This document shows, piece after piece, positions 47,450-56,231 of a stretch of 64,000 bases of DNA. Within the stretch, counting starts at the first letter, position 1. Every line of letters starts with the position of its first letter. The stretch is taken from positions 1 to 64,000 of the forward strand of contig NZ_CP063779.1 of NCBI RefSeq assembly GCF_021596945.1, written 5' to 3'. The position numbers were made by a program, and so were the translations under genes. Below the pieces are notes generated by a model. It was not told the DNA's origin. It made no database searches and saw only the letters and a program-made list of their open reading frames with translations. Source of the stretch: Mongoliitalea daihaiensis. GTDB lineage: Bacteria > Bacteroidota > Bacteroidia > Cytophagales > Cyclobacteriaceae.

Positions 47450-49114
47450 TCATCCTTTTTCAACAAATTTCCCAAAAGATACATACTCCTGATACAGTCT
47501 CTCATAAACCTCCACATGCTCCGGGGTAGGATAGTAGACTTTGTCAAACCCTGAACCCATGGCTTGAATGGCTTCTTGAGTGTTAGGGTAAATACCTGCA
47601 GACACGGCTGCATACATAGCCGCACCTAAGGCTGGCGCTTGCTCGGAAGTGGCTACTTTGATAGGCATATTCAACACATCTGCCAAAGTTTGCATGACTA
47701 ATGTGGACTTCTTTGCCACTCCTCCTAAGCCGATCACTGCATCTATCTGTACACCTTCCTGTCTGAATCGATCAACAATCCTTTTGGAACCAAAACAAAT
47801 GGACTCTACCAATGATTTGAATATCCTCGCAGCATCCGAACCCATATTCAGATTTCTGATCGCTCCCTTCAATGCCTGATTGGCATCAGGTGTTCTCCTT
47901 CCGTTAATCCAATCCAAAGCAACAATAGTCGACTCTTCCACAGGAATTTGCAATGCTTCATCTGAAAGTTTGACCAATAACTGATCATCCAATTCTGCGA
48001 TCAAAGAAGCTTTTTCATTTTCAGAAATGGAACTACTCTTTTGAATCAACTCGATACTAGGGTCTAAAAGAAGTTTTTTAAACCATGCCAATACATCTCC
48101 AAAGGCAGATTGACCTGCTTCTAGTCCAATTGTACCCGGTATCACAGAGCCATCCACTTGACCACAAATTCCGGGGATTAATTTATCTCCTAAAATCGCT
48201 TTCTCTGCAACCATGATGTCACAAGTAGACGTTCCCATGACTTTCATAAGGGTGTTTTTAGAAATCTCCGCCCCCACAGCTCCTGCATGCGCGTCAAAAG
48301 TTCCAACTGACACGACTACTGAGGTGGACAAACCTAGAACTTCAGCCCAATCCTGACTGAGATTTCCTGCAACTGCGTCTGAAGTATATGTCTCCTCGTA
48401 GAGACGGTCTCTTAGCGCTGCAAGATATGGGTCAAATAGTTGTAAAAACTCTTTGGAAGGTAATCCGCCCCATGACTCATGCCACATGGCCTTGTGGCCT
48501 GCTGCACATCTACTTCTTTTAAGCTCTAATGGGTTCTGGCAACCTATCAACTGGGCTGTAATGAAGTCACAATGCTCCATCCATGAATACGCTGCATTTT
48601 TAATCGATTCATCCACTCGAATTGTTCGAAGAATTTTCGCCCAAAACCACTCTGAAGAATAAATCCCCCCTTCAAATTGGGTATAATCAATTCCTCCCCA
48701 AGTTCTCGCCACTTCATTGATCTCATCAGCCTCTCCAATGCCTGTATGATCCTTCCATAGGATCATCATGGCGTGAGGGTTTTCCGCAAATTCAGGAGTC
48801 ATGGCCAAGGATTGTCCTTTTTCATTGACCGCCATAGGAGACGAACCCGTAGTGTCTACACAAATAGCCTTTACTAATTTTGGATCTACTCTTGACTCTT
48901 TCAAAACTGCCGTGATAGTAGTTTGCAATCCTTCCAAATGGTCCAATGGATGTTGTCTAAACTGGTTTTTTACAGGATCACAGTACAATCCCTGCTTCCA
49001 TCGAGGGTACCAAAAAACATGACTGCCTACAGTAGCTCCTGTTGCAGCATTTACTAACACCGCTCTTACTGAGTCGGATCCATAGTCTAATCCTATAACA
49101 AATTGATTACTCAT
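47450..49114 (-). CDS. araB: Ribulokinase (L-ribulose kinase)
   Basis: Phosphorylates L-ribulose with ATP, the second step of L-arabinose breakdown. The 554-residue length is normal for AraB. FGGY-kinase features: GLDYGSDSVRAVLVNAATG (phosphate-1 loop) at the N-terminus, CVDTTGSSPMAV, SVGTFDAHAGAVGAE (substrate and phosphate region), GLEAGQSAFGDVLAWFK, and GLGGVAKKSTLVMQTLADVLNMPI in the C-terminal domain. It follows GH127 by 55 bases and precedes the four-helix-bundle gene after 222 bases. Confidence 0.95.
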   Translation of the reverse strand: MSNQFVIGLDYGSDSVRAVLVNAATGATVGSHVFWYPRWKQGLYCDPVKNQFRQHPLDHLEGLQTTITAVLKESRVDPKLVKAICVDTTGSSPMAVNEKGQSLAMTPEFAENPHAMMILWKDHTGIGEADEINEVARTWGGIDYTQFEGGIYSSEWFWAKILRTIRVDESIKNAAYSWMEHCDFITAQLIGCQNPLELKRSRCAAGHKAMWHESWGGLPSKEFLQLFDPYLAALRDRLYEETYTSDAVAGNLSQDWAEVLGLSTSVVVSVGTFDAHAGAVGAEISKNTLMKVMGTSTCDIMVAEKAILGDKLIPGICGQVDGSVIPGTIGLEAGQSAFGDVLAWFKKLLLDPSIELIQKSSSISENEKASLIAELDDQLLVKLSDEALQIPVEESTIVALDWINGRRTPDANQALKGAIRNLNMGSDAARIFKSLVESICFGSKRIVDRFRQEGVQIDAVIGLGGVAKKSTLVMQTLADVLNMPIKVATSEQAPALGAAMYAAVSAGIYPNTQEAIQAMGSGFDKVYYPTPEHVEVYERLYQEYVSFGKFVEKG

Positions 49115-49169
49115 TTTTTCAATTATTTTACACGAATCATTACAACCAAATTCACAGGAACAGAAAGAT

Positions 49170-51512
49170 TTATTTCATTAATCGGATATGATGAAACTTT
49201 GGTGTTACTTTTCCATCAACACTTTGAATATTGATATCCAACATCTCTCCCATTGATTCTTCAAAATCAAATTCATGAACAACCATCTGTCCAGCAACTA
49301 GTTGCCTTGGCTTCATATCCACCCATACCCCATTGAGAAAAAGCTTGTAAGCCTCATCATTTTCAGGCTTGAAAAGCATAATCCTCAAAACTTTTCCTTC
49401 CAAATTGGTATTTTTCAACTGATAGGAGATAAATGATTGGGTACTTCTCCAAAAGCTCCCATCTTGCTGACCTGTTGCGGTTTGTTCCCCCTTAAATGCA
49501 TGCTCAGATTCCGGTTGCTGCTCGCCTAAAGAAATTTTATCGACCGTTATGGCTTCTAATTTTCGAATCAATTGATCTTTCGACTGCAGTCCCAGTCTAA
49601 ACTCTTGGTACTTCTGCGAGTCGATTTCAGGCCAGTAGACTTGATATCTGCTATCATGAATAGAAAAAAACGGAACCAATTCAATAGATGAAGTGGTAGC
49701 CAACAATTCTTCCGCCTTTAATTCAAAAGTTAAACCATCTGATACCTTTGTCGGTAATGTTTCCAATTCTCTTTTCAAAACAGGGGTAAGTTCCAGCGGA
49801 GTCATCGGTCCTGCAGCTACATGTCCCATCCTACTTCCATCCGCAATTAATCCCTGAAGCCCTTCTTGGCTGGTCTTTGCCCCTAAGACTACAGGGCCAT
49901 AAAGGAAAGAAACCCAAGGCGAACCATCGGGAAGTTGTTCCTTCCTTACCTCCATAGGCAATTCAATTTCAATATGATCATTTTTGGACCATACCCCTTG
50001 AATCATCACATAACCATTGCTATCTCTCAGCAATTCAATTGCTTCCTTATTGACAAAAACTTTCAATTTTCCAGGAGCAACCCAACTTGGGTATCTCAAA
50101 CGAAGCGTAGCTTTTACAGCTCCTTCATGAGCAAAACTAATGGCTGTTCCTTCCTGAAAAGGGAATTTTGTCTGTTGAATTAACTTGATTCCCATATCTT
50201 CCCAATCAAGTTCAGAAGCTATGAACAAATTGATGAATAGGTTATCTTCACTAGTTGCATAAATGGCATGCCCATACTTGGCATGGTTTTCCAAACCAGA
50301 GCCTACACAGCACCAGAAATTTTCATGTGGCTGAGAATATACCCTGTAATGATTAGGGCGCATGGAAGTAAAATAAACAAAGCCTCCATTTTCAGGGTGC
50401 TGACTGGAAAGAATGTGGTTGAAAAGTGTGCGTTCGTAATAGTCAAAATAGCTGGCCTGAGGAGATTTTTGGAATAGTTTCTCGGAAAGTCTCAGCATGT
50501 TGTAGGAATTACAAGTCTCAGGACCTTCCTCGGATGAAATCATAGATGAAAAATCTTTGGCAGGATGAAAATGCTCCCGAACACTATTTCCTCCTATGGA
50601 AACTGAGCGCTGATTGACCACTATATCCCAGAAAAATTGAGCAGCTTGACTCAGTTCATCATCGCCCGAAAGTGCTGCTATTCGCTGAAACCCAATCACT
50701 TTAGGGATTTGTGTATTGGCATGCATTCCAGTCAGTCTATCTTCCCCTTCCGTTAATGGTGCCAGCAATGTTTGGTGAGACATTTGTCTAGCAAGGGTCA
50801 AATAGCGTGGGTCAGAAGTTAATTCATACATATCTGCAAAAATCTCATTTAAGCCTCCATGCTCGCTGATGAGTATCTCTTGAAATTCCTTTTCTGTGTA
50901 GGTTGCTGTAAGCTCTAAAAACCAATCTGTAAGCCCCATCAACATAGGTTTGGCTTGTTCCTTCCCTGCGATTAGGTAGGCATCTCTTAAGCCAGCAAAG
51001 ATTTTGTGAATATTATACAAAGGCACCCAACGGTCATTTAAAGAAAAACTTCCTGCCTTGATTTGGCCTTTTCTCAGCTCTTCCCAGATTATTTTTCCTC
51101 CGGGTACGCCGCTCAGATATCCTGAACCATTCGCTTCTTGAGCAATTTGTAATTGCTCTAACATGTAATCTAGGCGTTTTTCAATCGCTGGATCACCTGT
51201 AGAAGCAAAAGTCATCGCTAAAGCAGATAAGTAATGCCCACCTGTGTGTCCATCCAGTCCTCCACTTTCCCAGTTCCCATAATTTGCAACCGGCCAAGAT
51301 AACCCAGCCTCTTTCATAAATGGAGCAAGCAGGCGATCTACATCCATTTCAAGAATATACTCTTGATTGGTTTTCATCGCTTGACTGAATGGACTTTCCA
51401 ATAAAGTGACTTGGTCTAAACGAAAAAAATCCACTCCAGAGGTCTGTGCTTGAAGACTCAGCACATGAATAAAAAAGAATCCAATGATATGTAAACAAGC
51501 CTTGTAACTCAT
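49170..51512 (-). CDS. GH127 beta-L-arabinofuranosidase-family enzyme
   Basis: A 780-residue exported enzyme (signal peptide ends LSLQAQ) of the DUF1680/GH127 (alpha/alpha)6 type. The zinc/nucleophile site is recognisable: Glu and Cys in EGPETCNSYNML and the double Cys in NFWCCVGSGLENHAKYG. GH127 enzymes use a zinc-bound cysteine as nucleophile to remove beta-L-arabinofuranose units. The N-terminal ANYGNWESGGLDGHTGGHYLSA motif and a C-terminal sandwich domain fit the family. It heads the arabinose operon on the minus strand. Its 5' leader carries TCAAACCTA (51566-51574) 53 bases before the ATG, with a 12-bp-stem hairpin in between. Confidence 0.9.
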   Translation of the reverse strand: MSYKACLHIIGFFFIHVLSLQAQTSGVDFFRLDQVTLLESPFSQAMKTNQEYILEMDVDRLLAPFMKEAGLSWPVANYGNWESGGLDGHTGGHYLSALAMTFASTGDPAIEKRLDYMLEQLQIAQEANGSGYLSGVPGGKIIWEELRKGQIKAGSFSLNDRWVPLYNIHKIFAGLRDAYLIAGKEQAKPMLMGLTDWFLELTATYTEKEFQEILISEHGGLNEIFADMYELTSDPRYLTLARQMSHQTLLAPLTEGEDRLTGMHANTQIPKVIGFQRIAALSGDDELSQAAQFFWDIVVNQRSVSIGGNSVREHFHPAKDFSSMISSEEGPETCNSYNMLRLSEKLFQKSPQASYFDYYERTLFNHILSSQHPENGGFVYFTSMRPNHYRVYSQPHENFWCCVGSGLENHAKYGHAIYATSEDNLFINLFIASELDWEDMGIKLIQQTKFPFQEGTAISFAHEGAVKATLRLRYPSWVAPGKLKVFVNKEAIELLRDSNGYVMIQGVWSKNDHIEIELPMEVRKEQLPDGSPWVSFLYGPVVLGAKTSQEGLQGLIADGSRMGHVAAGPMTPLELTPVLKRELETLPTKVSDGLTFELKAEELLATTSSIELVPFFSIHDSRYQVYWPEIDSQKYQEFRLGLQSKDQLIRKLEAITVDKISLGEQQPESEHAFKGEQTATGQQDGSFWRSTQSFISYQLKNTNLEGKVLRIMLFKPENDEAYKLFLNGVWVDMKPRQLVAGQMVVHEFDFEESMGEMLDINIQSVDGKVTPKFHHIRLMK

Positions 51513-51527
51513 GAATGCTTTACAAAA

Positions 51528-51557
51528 TTCAAGTAAGGCGTTGATGCCTTACTTGAA
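51528..51557. promoter_or_regulatory. Perfect 12-bp hairpin in the GH127 leader
   Basis: TTCAAGTAAGGC and its exact complement GCCTTACTTGAA are separated by a 6-base loop. The structure ends 15 bases before the GH127 ATG. With no U-tract it is unlikely to terminate; it may affect translation start or mRNA stability. Confidence 0.65.
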
Positions 51558-51600
51558 GTGGTTTATAGGTTTGAAAGTGAATATTCTTTTGAAAAGAAAG

Positions 51601-51636
51601 TAAAGCAAGGCGGATATTTTCAATCCGCCTGCTTTA
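51601..51636. promoter_or_regulatory. GC-rich hairpin upstream of GH127 (terminator/attenuator-like)
   Basis: TAAAGCAAGGCGGAT pairs with ATCCGCCTGCTTTA, one bulged A, 7-base loop. On the minus strand it is followed by CTTTCTTTTC, resembling a weak terminator, yet no gene upstream reads into it. It could be part of the GH127 5' leader. Confidence 0.5.
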
Positions 51637-52002
51637 ATTTCCAATAACAACTAACCCAAATACATTGCTTTTACTCAATCGTTTAACCCTATGAGCTATT
51701 ACTTTTTCGAAATTGAAGTAAAAATAATAGAATAGCAAATTTTTAAATGTTTTTTTTACACTAATTAAAATAAAGATCCATGATCTAGCAGATTATACCC
51801 ATGAAACAAGTGTTTAATTACTGATTATCAATGATTTAAAAAATCGTGTAAAAGATGTGCGTTTTTATATGTAAGCCATCCAATGATATACATTCAACCG
51901 ATAAATATTCCAAATTATCTTGAAAGCATAGTTTCGGACTCTTATTAAGTGTAAAAATTGGAATTAAAATGATTTTCACTTATTTTTCCAAAAAAAAACT
52001 GC

Positions 52003-52713
52003 ATGAAATACTCGAATCAAACAAGAATGCTTGTTGCGGTGGATTGTATCATCTTTGGATTCGATGGAGAAGATTATAAAATTTTGCTCATCCAAAGAGG
52101 ATTTGCTCCTGAAAAGGAAAAATGGAGCTTAATGGGAGGATTCGTTCAGATGGATGAAACGTTGGATAAGGCTGCCCAACGGATTCTCAAGCAATTGACA
52201 GGACTTCATGATGTCTATTTGGATCAAATGTCAGTATTTAGTCAACCTACACGAGATCCGATTGAGCGCGTAATTGCTGTGCCGTATGTTTCACTGATTG
52301 ATATTGAAAAATACAATAAACAGATCAACAATGACTTTCACGCCAAATGGTTCTCGATCAGAGAAATTCCAAAACTGATTTTCGATCACGGAGATATGGT
52401 GGCGCTTGCATTACAGCACCTACGCTACAAAGCAGCCCTTCACCCTATCTTATTCGAATTACTTCCAGAAAAATTTACCTTGCCACAATTGCAGACTATG
52501 TATGAGGGGCTGTATGACACCAAACTGGACAAACGTAACTTTACACGTAAACTTCTCTCTAGTAATTTATTAGAGAAAACAGAAGAAAAGGATAAGTCTA
52601 GCTCAAAAAAGGGTGCATTTTACTATTCACTCAACGAGGATTTTTATGAGAAAAACATCACCAATATTTTAACCATTATTTCTAAAAGTGATACATCGCT
52701 CTTTTCAGATTAA
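52003..52713 (+). CDS. araR: NUDIX-type transcriptional regulator of arabinose use (AraR/NrtR family)
   Basis: A 236-residue protein with a NUDIX-like domain (about 8-140) and a C-terminal winged helix (about 148-235; FTLPQLQTMYEGLYDTKLDKRNFTRKLL). The NUDIX box is degenerate: residues 45-68 keep GGFVQMDETLDKAAQR but the catalytic REUXEE glutamates are replaced (RILKQLTGL). That loss is typical of NrtR/AraR regulators, which use the fold to sense a ligand. A NUDIX-type AraR that responds to L-arabinose is established in Bacteroides; assignment here rests on that family and on its place between the GH127-araBD operon and araA. AGTGT-N7-ACACT palindromes at araA and transketolase are its likely targets. 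Confidence 0.88.
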   Translation: MKYSNQTRMLVAVDCIIFGFDGEDYKILLIQRGFAPEKEKWSLMGGFVQMDETLDKAAQRILKQLTGLHDVYLDQMSVFSQPTRDPIERVIAVPYVSLIDIEKYNKQINNDFHAKWFSIREIPKLIFDHGDMVALALQHLRYKAALHPILFELLPEKFTLPQLQTMYEGLYDTKLDKRNFTRKLLSSNLLEKTEEKDKSSSKKGAFYYSLNEDFYEKNITNILTIISKSDTSLFSD

Positions 52714-52785
52714 TTAAAATACTAGTTTAAAGTTGGAACTCCATGTCCGTACTCACCTCAAGAAAACATAATAGCTATTTTATTT

Positions 52786-52802
52786 AGTGTTTAAAATACA
52801 CT
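52786..52802. promoter_or_regulatory. Probable AraR operator upstream of araA
   Basis: AGTGT-TTAAAAT-ACACT is an inverted repeat with a 7-base spacer, 40 bases before the araA ATG. The same arms and spacing occur at 57112-57130 before transketolase. AraR as the binder is inferred from the adjacent gene. Confidence 0.65.
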
Positions 52803-52818
52803 TAACTATATCTTCAAA

Positions 52819-52827
52819 TCAAACCTA
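52819..52827 (+). promoter_or_regulatory. TCAAACCTA leader element of araA
   Basis: The 9-mer lies 16 bases after the proposed AraR operator and 15 bases before the ATG, an arrangement repeated at the transketolase gene (57085-57093). Confidence 0.5.
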
Positions 52828-52842
52828 AAACCTACATAACGG

Positions 52843-54348
52843 ATGAATAGTAACATTCTTACAGAGAGTGAAGTTTGGTTTCTAACAGGAAGCCAACACT
52901 TATATGGCGAGGAAACACTCTTACAAGTAGCAAAACACTCTCAATTAATTGCGCAAGAACTTAATTCCTCAAAGGATATTGCAGTCAAAGTCATCTTTAA
53001 ACCCACTGTCAAAACTACCGAAGAAATATACCGGATTTGCCAAGAAGCGAATCAGTCCTCAGCATGTATCGGTGTCATTACTTGGATGCACACCTTTTCT
53101 CCAGCCAAGATGTGGATCAACGGTTTGAAAATTTTGCAGAAGCCCCTGCTACATCTTCATACTCAATTCAATAGAGATATTCCATGGAATACGATAGATA
53201 TGGACTTTATGAATCTCAATCAAAGTGCACACGGGGATCGGGAATTTGGCTACATGGTTTCCAGAATGAAAATCGAACGAAAAGTAGTCGTAGGTCACTG
53301 GCAATCTCCAGATGTTCATCGCCAAATTGATTCCTGGGCAAGGGCAGCTGCTGCTTGGACAGATTGGCAAGGGGCTAAATTTGCTCGCTTCGGTGATAAC
53401 ATGAGAAATGTTGCCGTTACAGAGGGAGATAAAGTTGAAGCAGAATTGCAATTTGGATTCGCTGTCAACACCTTTCCAGTAGGAGATTTGGTTGCATTTA
53501 TTCAAGCTGCTAGCGATCAAGAAATCCAAGCTTTGATTGATGATTATGAAGCATCCTACACATTAGCTGACCAACTCAAATCCACGGGTAATCGTCGTTC
53601 TTCCTTGATTGATGCTGCACAAATTGAAGTTGGGCTGCGAAACTTTTTGAAAGAAGGAGGCTTCAAAGGCTTTACCAATACATTTGAAGATCTGCATGGT
53701 ATGAAACAATTGCCTGGAATAGCCACCCAACGCCTCATGGCCGAAGGTTATGGCTATGCGGGAGAAGGCGACTGGAAAACAACCGCATTGGTCCGCGCCA
53801 TGAAAGTCATGGGAACTGGACTTCAAGGTGGCAGTGCGTTTATGGAAGACTACACCTACCATTTTGATCCCTCAAACCCATTAGTACTTGGTGCACACAT
53901 GTTGGAAGTAGACCCAGTGTTAGCAGCAGATCAACCCAGCTGCGAAGTTCACCCTCTTGGAATAGGTGGGAAAGAGGATCCTGTTCGTTTGGTGTTCAAT
54001 GGAAAGTCAGGGCCGGCAGTCAATGCCTCTTTGGTAGATATGGGGAATCGCTTCAGACTCGTAGTCAACGAAGTGGAAGCAATACCTGTGACAGAAAAAC
54101 TCCCTAATCTTCCGGTAGCTAGAGTCTTATGGAAACCACTCCCTGATATGCAGACAGGTTGTGCAGGATGGATTTATGCGGGAGGTGCACATCACACCTG
54201 TTTCAGTTTATCCTTGACTACTGAGCATTTGGATGACTTTGCAAAAATTGCAGGGATTGAAAACATCACGATTGGACAAGGAACCTCTTTGAAGCAACTC
54301 CAACAAGAACTCAAATGGAGTGATGCTTTTTATAAATTAGGCATGTAA
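52843..54348 (+). CDS. araA: L-arabinose isomerase
   Basis: Converts L-arabinose to L-ribulose, the first cytoplasmic step. The 501-residue length is that of E. coli-type AraA. Characteristic motifs include [15 protein letters not shown] at the N-terminus, [40 protein letters not shown], the catalytic-region [17 protein letters not shown] and MEDYTYHF, and HTCFSLSLT near the C-terminus. It lies 129 bases after araR on the same strand, with its own operator-like palindrome, and ends at a strong terminator. The partner genes araB and araD lie on the opposite strand. Confidence 0.97.
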   Translation: MNSNILTESEVWFLTGSQHLYGEETLLQVAKHSQLIAQELNSSKDIAVKVIFKPTVKTTEEIYRICQEANQSSACIGVITWMHTFSPAKMWINGLKILQKPLLHLHTQFNRDIPWNTIDMDFMNLNQSAHGDREFGYMVSRMKIERKVVVGHWQSPDVHRQIDSWARAAAAWTDWQGAKFARFGDNMRNVAVTEGDKVEAELQFGFAVNTFPVGDLVAFIQAASDQEIQALIDDYEASYTLADQLKSTGNRRSSLIDAAQIEVGLRNFLKEGGFKGFTNTFEDLHGMKQLPGIATQRLMAEGYGYAGEGDWKTTALVRAMKVMGTGLQGGSAFMEDYTYHFDPSNPLVLGAHMLEVDPVLAADQPSCEVHPLGIGGKEDPVRLVFNGKSGPAVNASLVDMGNRFRLVVNEVEAIPVTEKLPNLPVARVLWKPLPDMQTGCAGWIYAGGAHHTCFSLSLTTEHLDDFAKIAGIENITIGQGTSLKQLQQELKWSDAFYKLGM

Positions 54349-54364
54349 ACAAAACAGAACAAAT

Positions 54365-54401
54365 AAAAAAAGCAGAACGACTAACCCGTTCTGCTTTTTT
54401 T
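54365..54401 (+). terminator. Strong intrinsic terminator after araA
   Basis: AGCAGAACG and CGTTCTGCT form a perfect GC-containing stem extended by an A-tract and a T-tract (arms 54365-54379 and 54387-54401, loop ACTAACC). It starts 16 bases after the araA stop and is symmetric enough to work in both directions. Confidence 0.9.
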
Positions 54402-54518
54402 GTTTAGTAAATAATATTCCTTTTTATGATTATCCCCTTTTATTCCAGTAGCTAAACAAATGAATATACTCATTATGCTTTCAAGCATCTGTTGACAGTG
54501 GACAGTTGACTTTGGTCC

Positions 54519-54571
54519 ATTATCCGCAATAGTTCGGATATTATGTTGACTCTTGCTTAATTGCGGATAAT
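54519..54571. repeat. Inverted repeat between convergent araA and HAD genes
   Basis: ATTATCCGCAAT (54519-54530) and its exact complement ATTGCGGATAAT (54560-54571) flank a 29-base centre. A local direct repeat GTTGACAGTGGACAGTTGAC lies next to it at 54491-54510. This may be a remnant of a small repetitive element. Confidence 0.5.
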
Positions 54572-54604
54572 CACATTCCTTTTTTAGAGAAATTTTTCAA
54601 ACCA

Positions 54605-55267
54605 TCATTTGAATAAATTTAAGCTTTCATCCCTGTAATCTTGGATGAAAAAGAGAATGTTATCCAAATAGGCAAAATCTTCTTTGGGGTGCATGGTGGT
54701 CAGAACTACTGCCTGCATTCCTGCTTTTCGGGCCGCCTCCACCCCTTTAGGTGAGTCTTCAAAAACCACACATTTTTCAGGAGCTACACCTACAGCAGAA
54801 GCGCATTTCAAGAAAACTTCGGGATTGGGCTTACTTAACACCACATCATCCGCATGAACAATGGCATCAAAGAAAGATCGAATACCCAAAGCATCCAATG
54901 AAAAATCAACATTGAAAGGAATGGCGGCCGTACCTAGCGCTATTTTATAATTCTTTCCCTGAAGCAACTCCATAAATGACTGAAAGCCTTCGATGGGAGC
55001 AATTAACTCTTTGTAAACTTCTTGGTACCGTTTCTCTTTTTTGATGGACCAATGGTGCATTTCTTCCTCTGTTAAAGCATCTGGCCCTAGTACACGGGCA
55101 AACAGTTCACTGTTTTTGCCATACATCTCTAACCAAACCCGCTCGATCGTAATGTCTACCTGAAGATCTTGGACCAGGAGATCATGCCAAGCTTTGGCAT
55201 GGTAGGCCATATCATCGATGATGGTACCGTTCAGATCAAATAAAATTGCCTCAAATGATTTACTCAT
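54605..55267 (-). CDS. HAD-superfamily phosphatase (beta-phosphoglucomutase-like fold)
   Basis: A 220-residue cytoplasmic HAD protein with an alpha-helical cap. Motif I is FDLNGTIID, with the nucleophile Asp but Asn in place of the second Asp that acts as acid/base in most members. Later motifs are LGTAAIPFN (motif II), KPNPEVFLKCA (motif III) and VVFEDSPKGVEAARKAGM (motif IV). The Asn makes a mutase reaction doubtful; a sugar-phosphate phosphatase or a non-catalytic role is possible. It overlaps the end of the transketolase C-subunit gene by 8 bases, so it is translated with transketolase and probably acts on a pentose or related sugar phosphate. Confidence 0.88.
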   Translation of the reverse strand: MSKSFEAILFDLNGTIIDDMAYHAKAWHDLLVQDLQVDITIERVWLEMYGKNSELFARVLGPDALTEEEMHHWSIKKEKRYQEVYKELIAPIEGFQSFMELLQGKNYKIALGTAAIPFNVDFSLDALGIRSFFDAIVHADDVVLSKPNPEVFLKCASAVGVAPEKCVVFEDSPKGVEAARKAGMQAVVLTTMHPKEDFAYLDNILFFIQDYRDESLNLFK

Positions 55268-56219
55268 AATTTTTTCTTTGGATGACTTTTTTCACCTTCT
55301 CGACGATGGTCAATGCATCCAATCCATATTTTTTCATCAAATCCTCAGGCTTACCACTTTCTCCAAAGCTGTCATTGACAGCGACATACTCTTGTGGAAC
55401 CAAATGCTTGGATACAATTACCTGGGCGATACTATCCCCTAGCCCACCTAAACGATTATGTTCTTCGGCCGTCACAACACAACCCGTTTTCTGGATGGAA
55501 GCCAAAACAGCCTCATCGTCGAGTGGTTTGATGGTGTGAATATTGATAATTTCCGCATCAATTCCTTGAGCTTTTAGGATTTCTTCTGCCAAAACGGCTT
55601 CCCACACCAAGTGACCCGTAGCAAAGATCGTAACGTCTTTACCATCTTTGATTTTCCAAGCTTTTCCAATTTCAAAAACCTGATCAGCCGGAGTGAAAAC
55701 TGGAATTACTGGCCTTCCAAACCTCAAATAAACCGGACCATAATGATCGGCAATAGCCAGGGTAGCTGCTTTGGTTTGATTGTAATCACAAGGGTTGATG
55801 ACTGTCATTCCTGGAAGCATTTTCATCATCCCTAAATCTTCCAAGATCTGATGGGTAGCGCCATCCTCCCCTAGGGTAAGGCCTGCATGAGAAGCACAGA
55901 TTTTTACGTTTTTATGCGAATAAGCGATGGACTGACGGATTTGGTCATATACCCTACCCGTACTGAAATTAGCAAAAGTACCTGTAAATGGGATCTTCCC
56001 GCTGATGGTCAAACCTGCGGCAATCCCCATCATATTGGCTTCGGCAATACCCACTTGAAAAAATCTTTCGGGAAATTTCTTTTGAAAATCCCCCATTTTG
56101 AGTGAGCCAATCAAATCCGCACACAATGCCACTACATCTGTATGCGTTTCGCCTAATTGTGAAAGCCCTGCACCAAATCCTGAGCGGGTATCCTTTTTTT
56201 CTGTATATTCTAAAATCAT
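55260..56219 (-). CDS. Transketolase, C-terminal subunit
   Basis: A 319-residue protein matching the pyrimidine-binding and C-terminal domains of transketolase: TRSGFGAGLSQLGETHTDVVALCADLIGSLKM at the start, VGIAEANMMGIAAGL with the catalytic Glu that activates thiamine diphosphate, CASHAGLTLGEDGATHQ, and the C-terminal GCVVTAEEHNRLGGLG. It forms an active enzyme with the N-terminal subunit encoded 12 bases upstream. The enzyme moves two-carbon units between pentose and other sugar phosphates, connecting xylulose 5-phosphate from arabinose to central metabolism. Confidence 0.95.
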   Translation of the reverse strand: MILEYTEKKDTRSGFGAGLSQLGETHTDVVALCADLIGSLKMGDFQKKFPERFFQVGIAEANMMGIAAGLTISGKIPFTGTFANFSTGRVYDQIRQSIAYSHKNVKICASHAGLTLGEDGATHQILEDLGMMKMLPGMTVINPCDYNQTKAATLAIADHYGPVYLRFGRPVIPVFTPADQVFEIGKAWKIKDGKDVTIFATGHLVWEAVLAEEILKAQGIDAEIINIHTIKPLDDEAVLASIQKTGCVVTAEEHNRLGGLGDSIAQVIVSKHLVPQEYVAVNDSFGESGKPEDLMKKYGLDALTIVEKVKKVIQRKNYE

Positions 56220-56231
56220 CGGTTTCTTGGT

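Larger units (their letters stand above)
51513..52002. other. 490-base divergent control region between GH127 and araR
   Basis: No gene is seen here. The GH127 side has two hairpins (51528-51557 and 51601-51636), a 15-base palindrome TTCTTTTGAAAAGAA (51584-51598) and TCAAACCTA (51566-51574, minus). The rest is AT-rich with isolated AGTGT half-sites at 51758-51762 (as ACACT), 51809-51813 and 51948-51952 that resemble one arm of the proposed AraR palindrome but lack a properly spaced partner. Promoters for both GH127 and araR must lie here. Confidence 0.6.

Noticed and set aside
47410-47625. Short minus-strand frame overlapping the end of araB
   Set aside because: It lies in another frame of a clear ribulokinase coding region and has no recognisable family.
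51893-51906. LacI-type half-site TTCAACCGATAAAT upstream of araR
   Set aside because: Only the left half fits; the right arm is not conserved.
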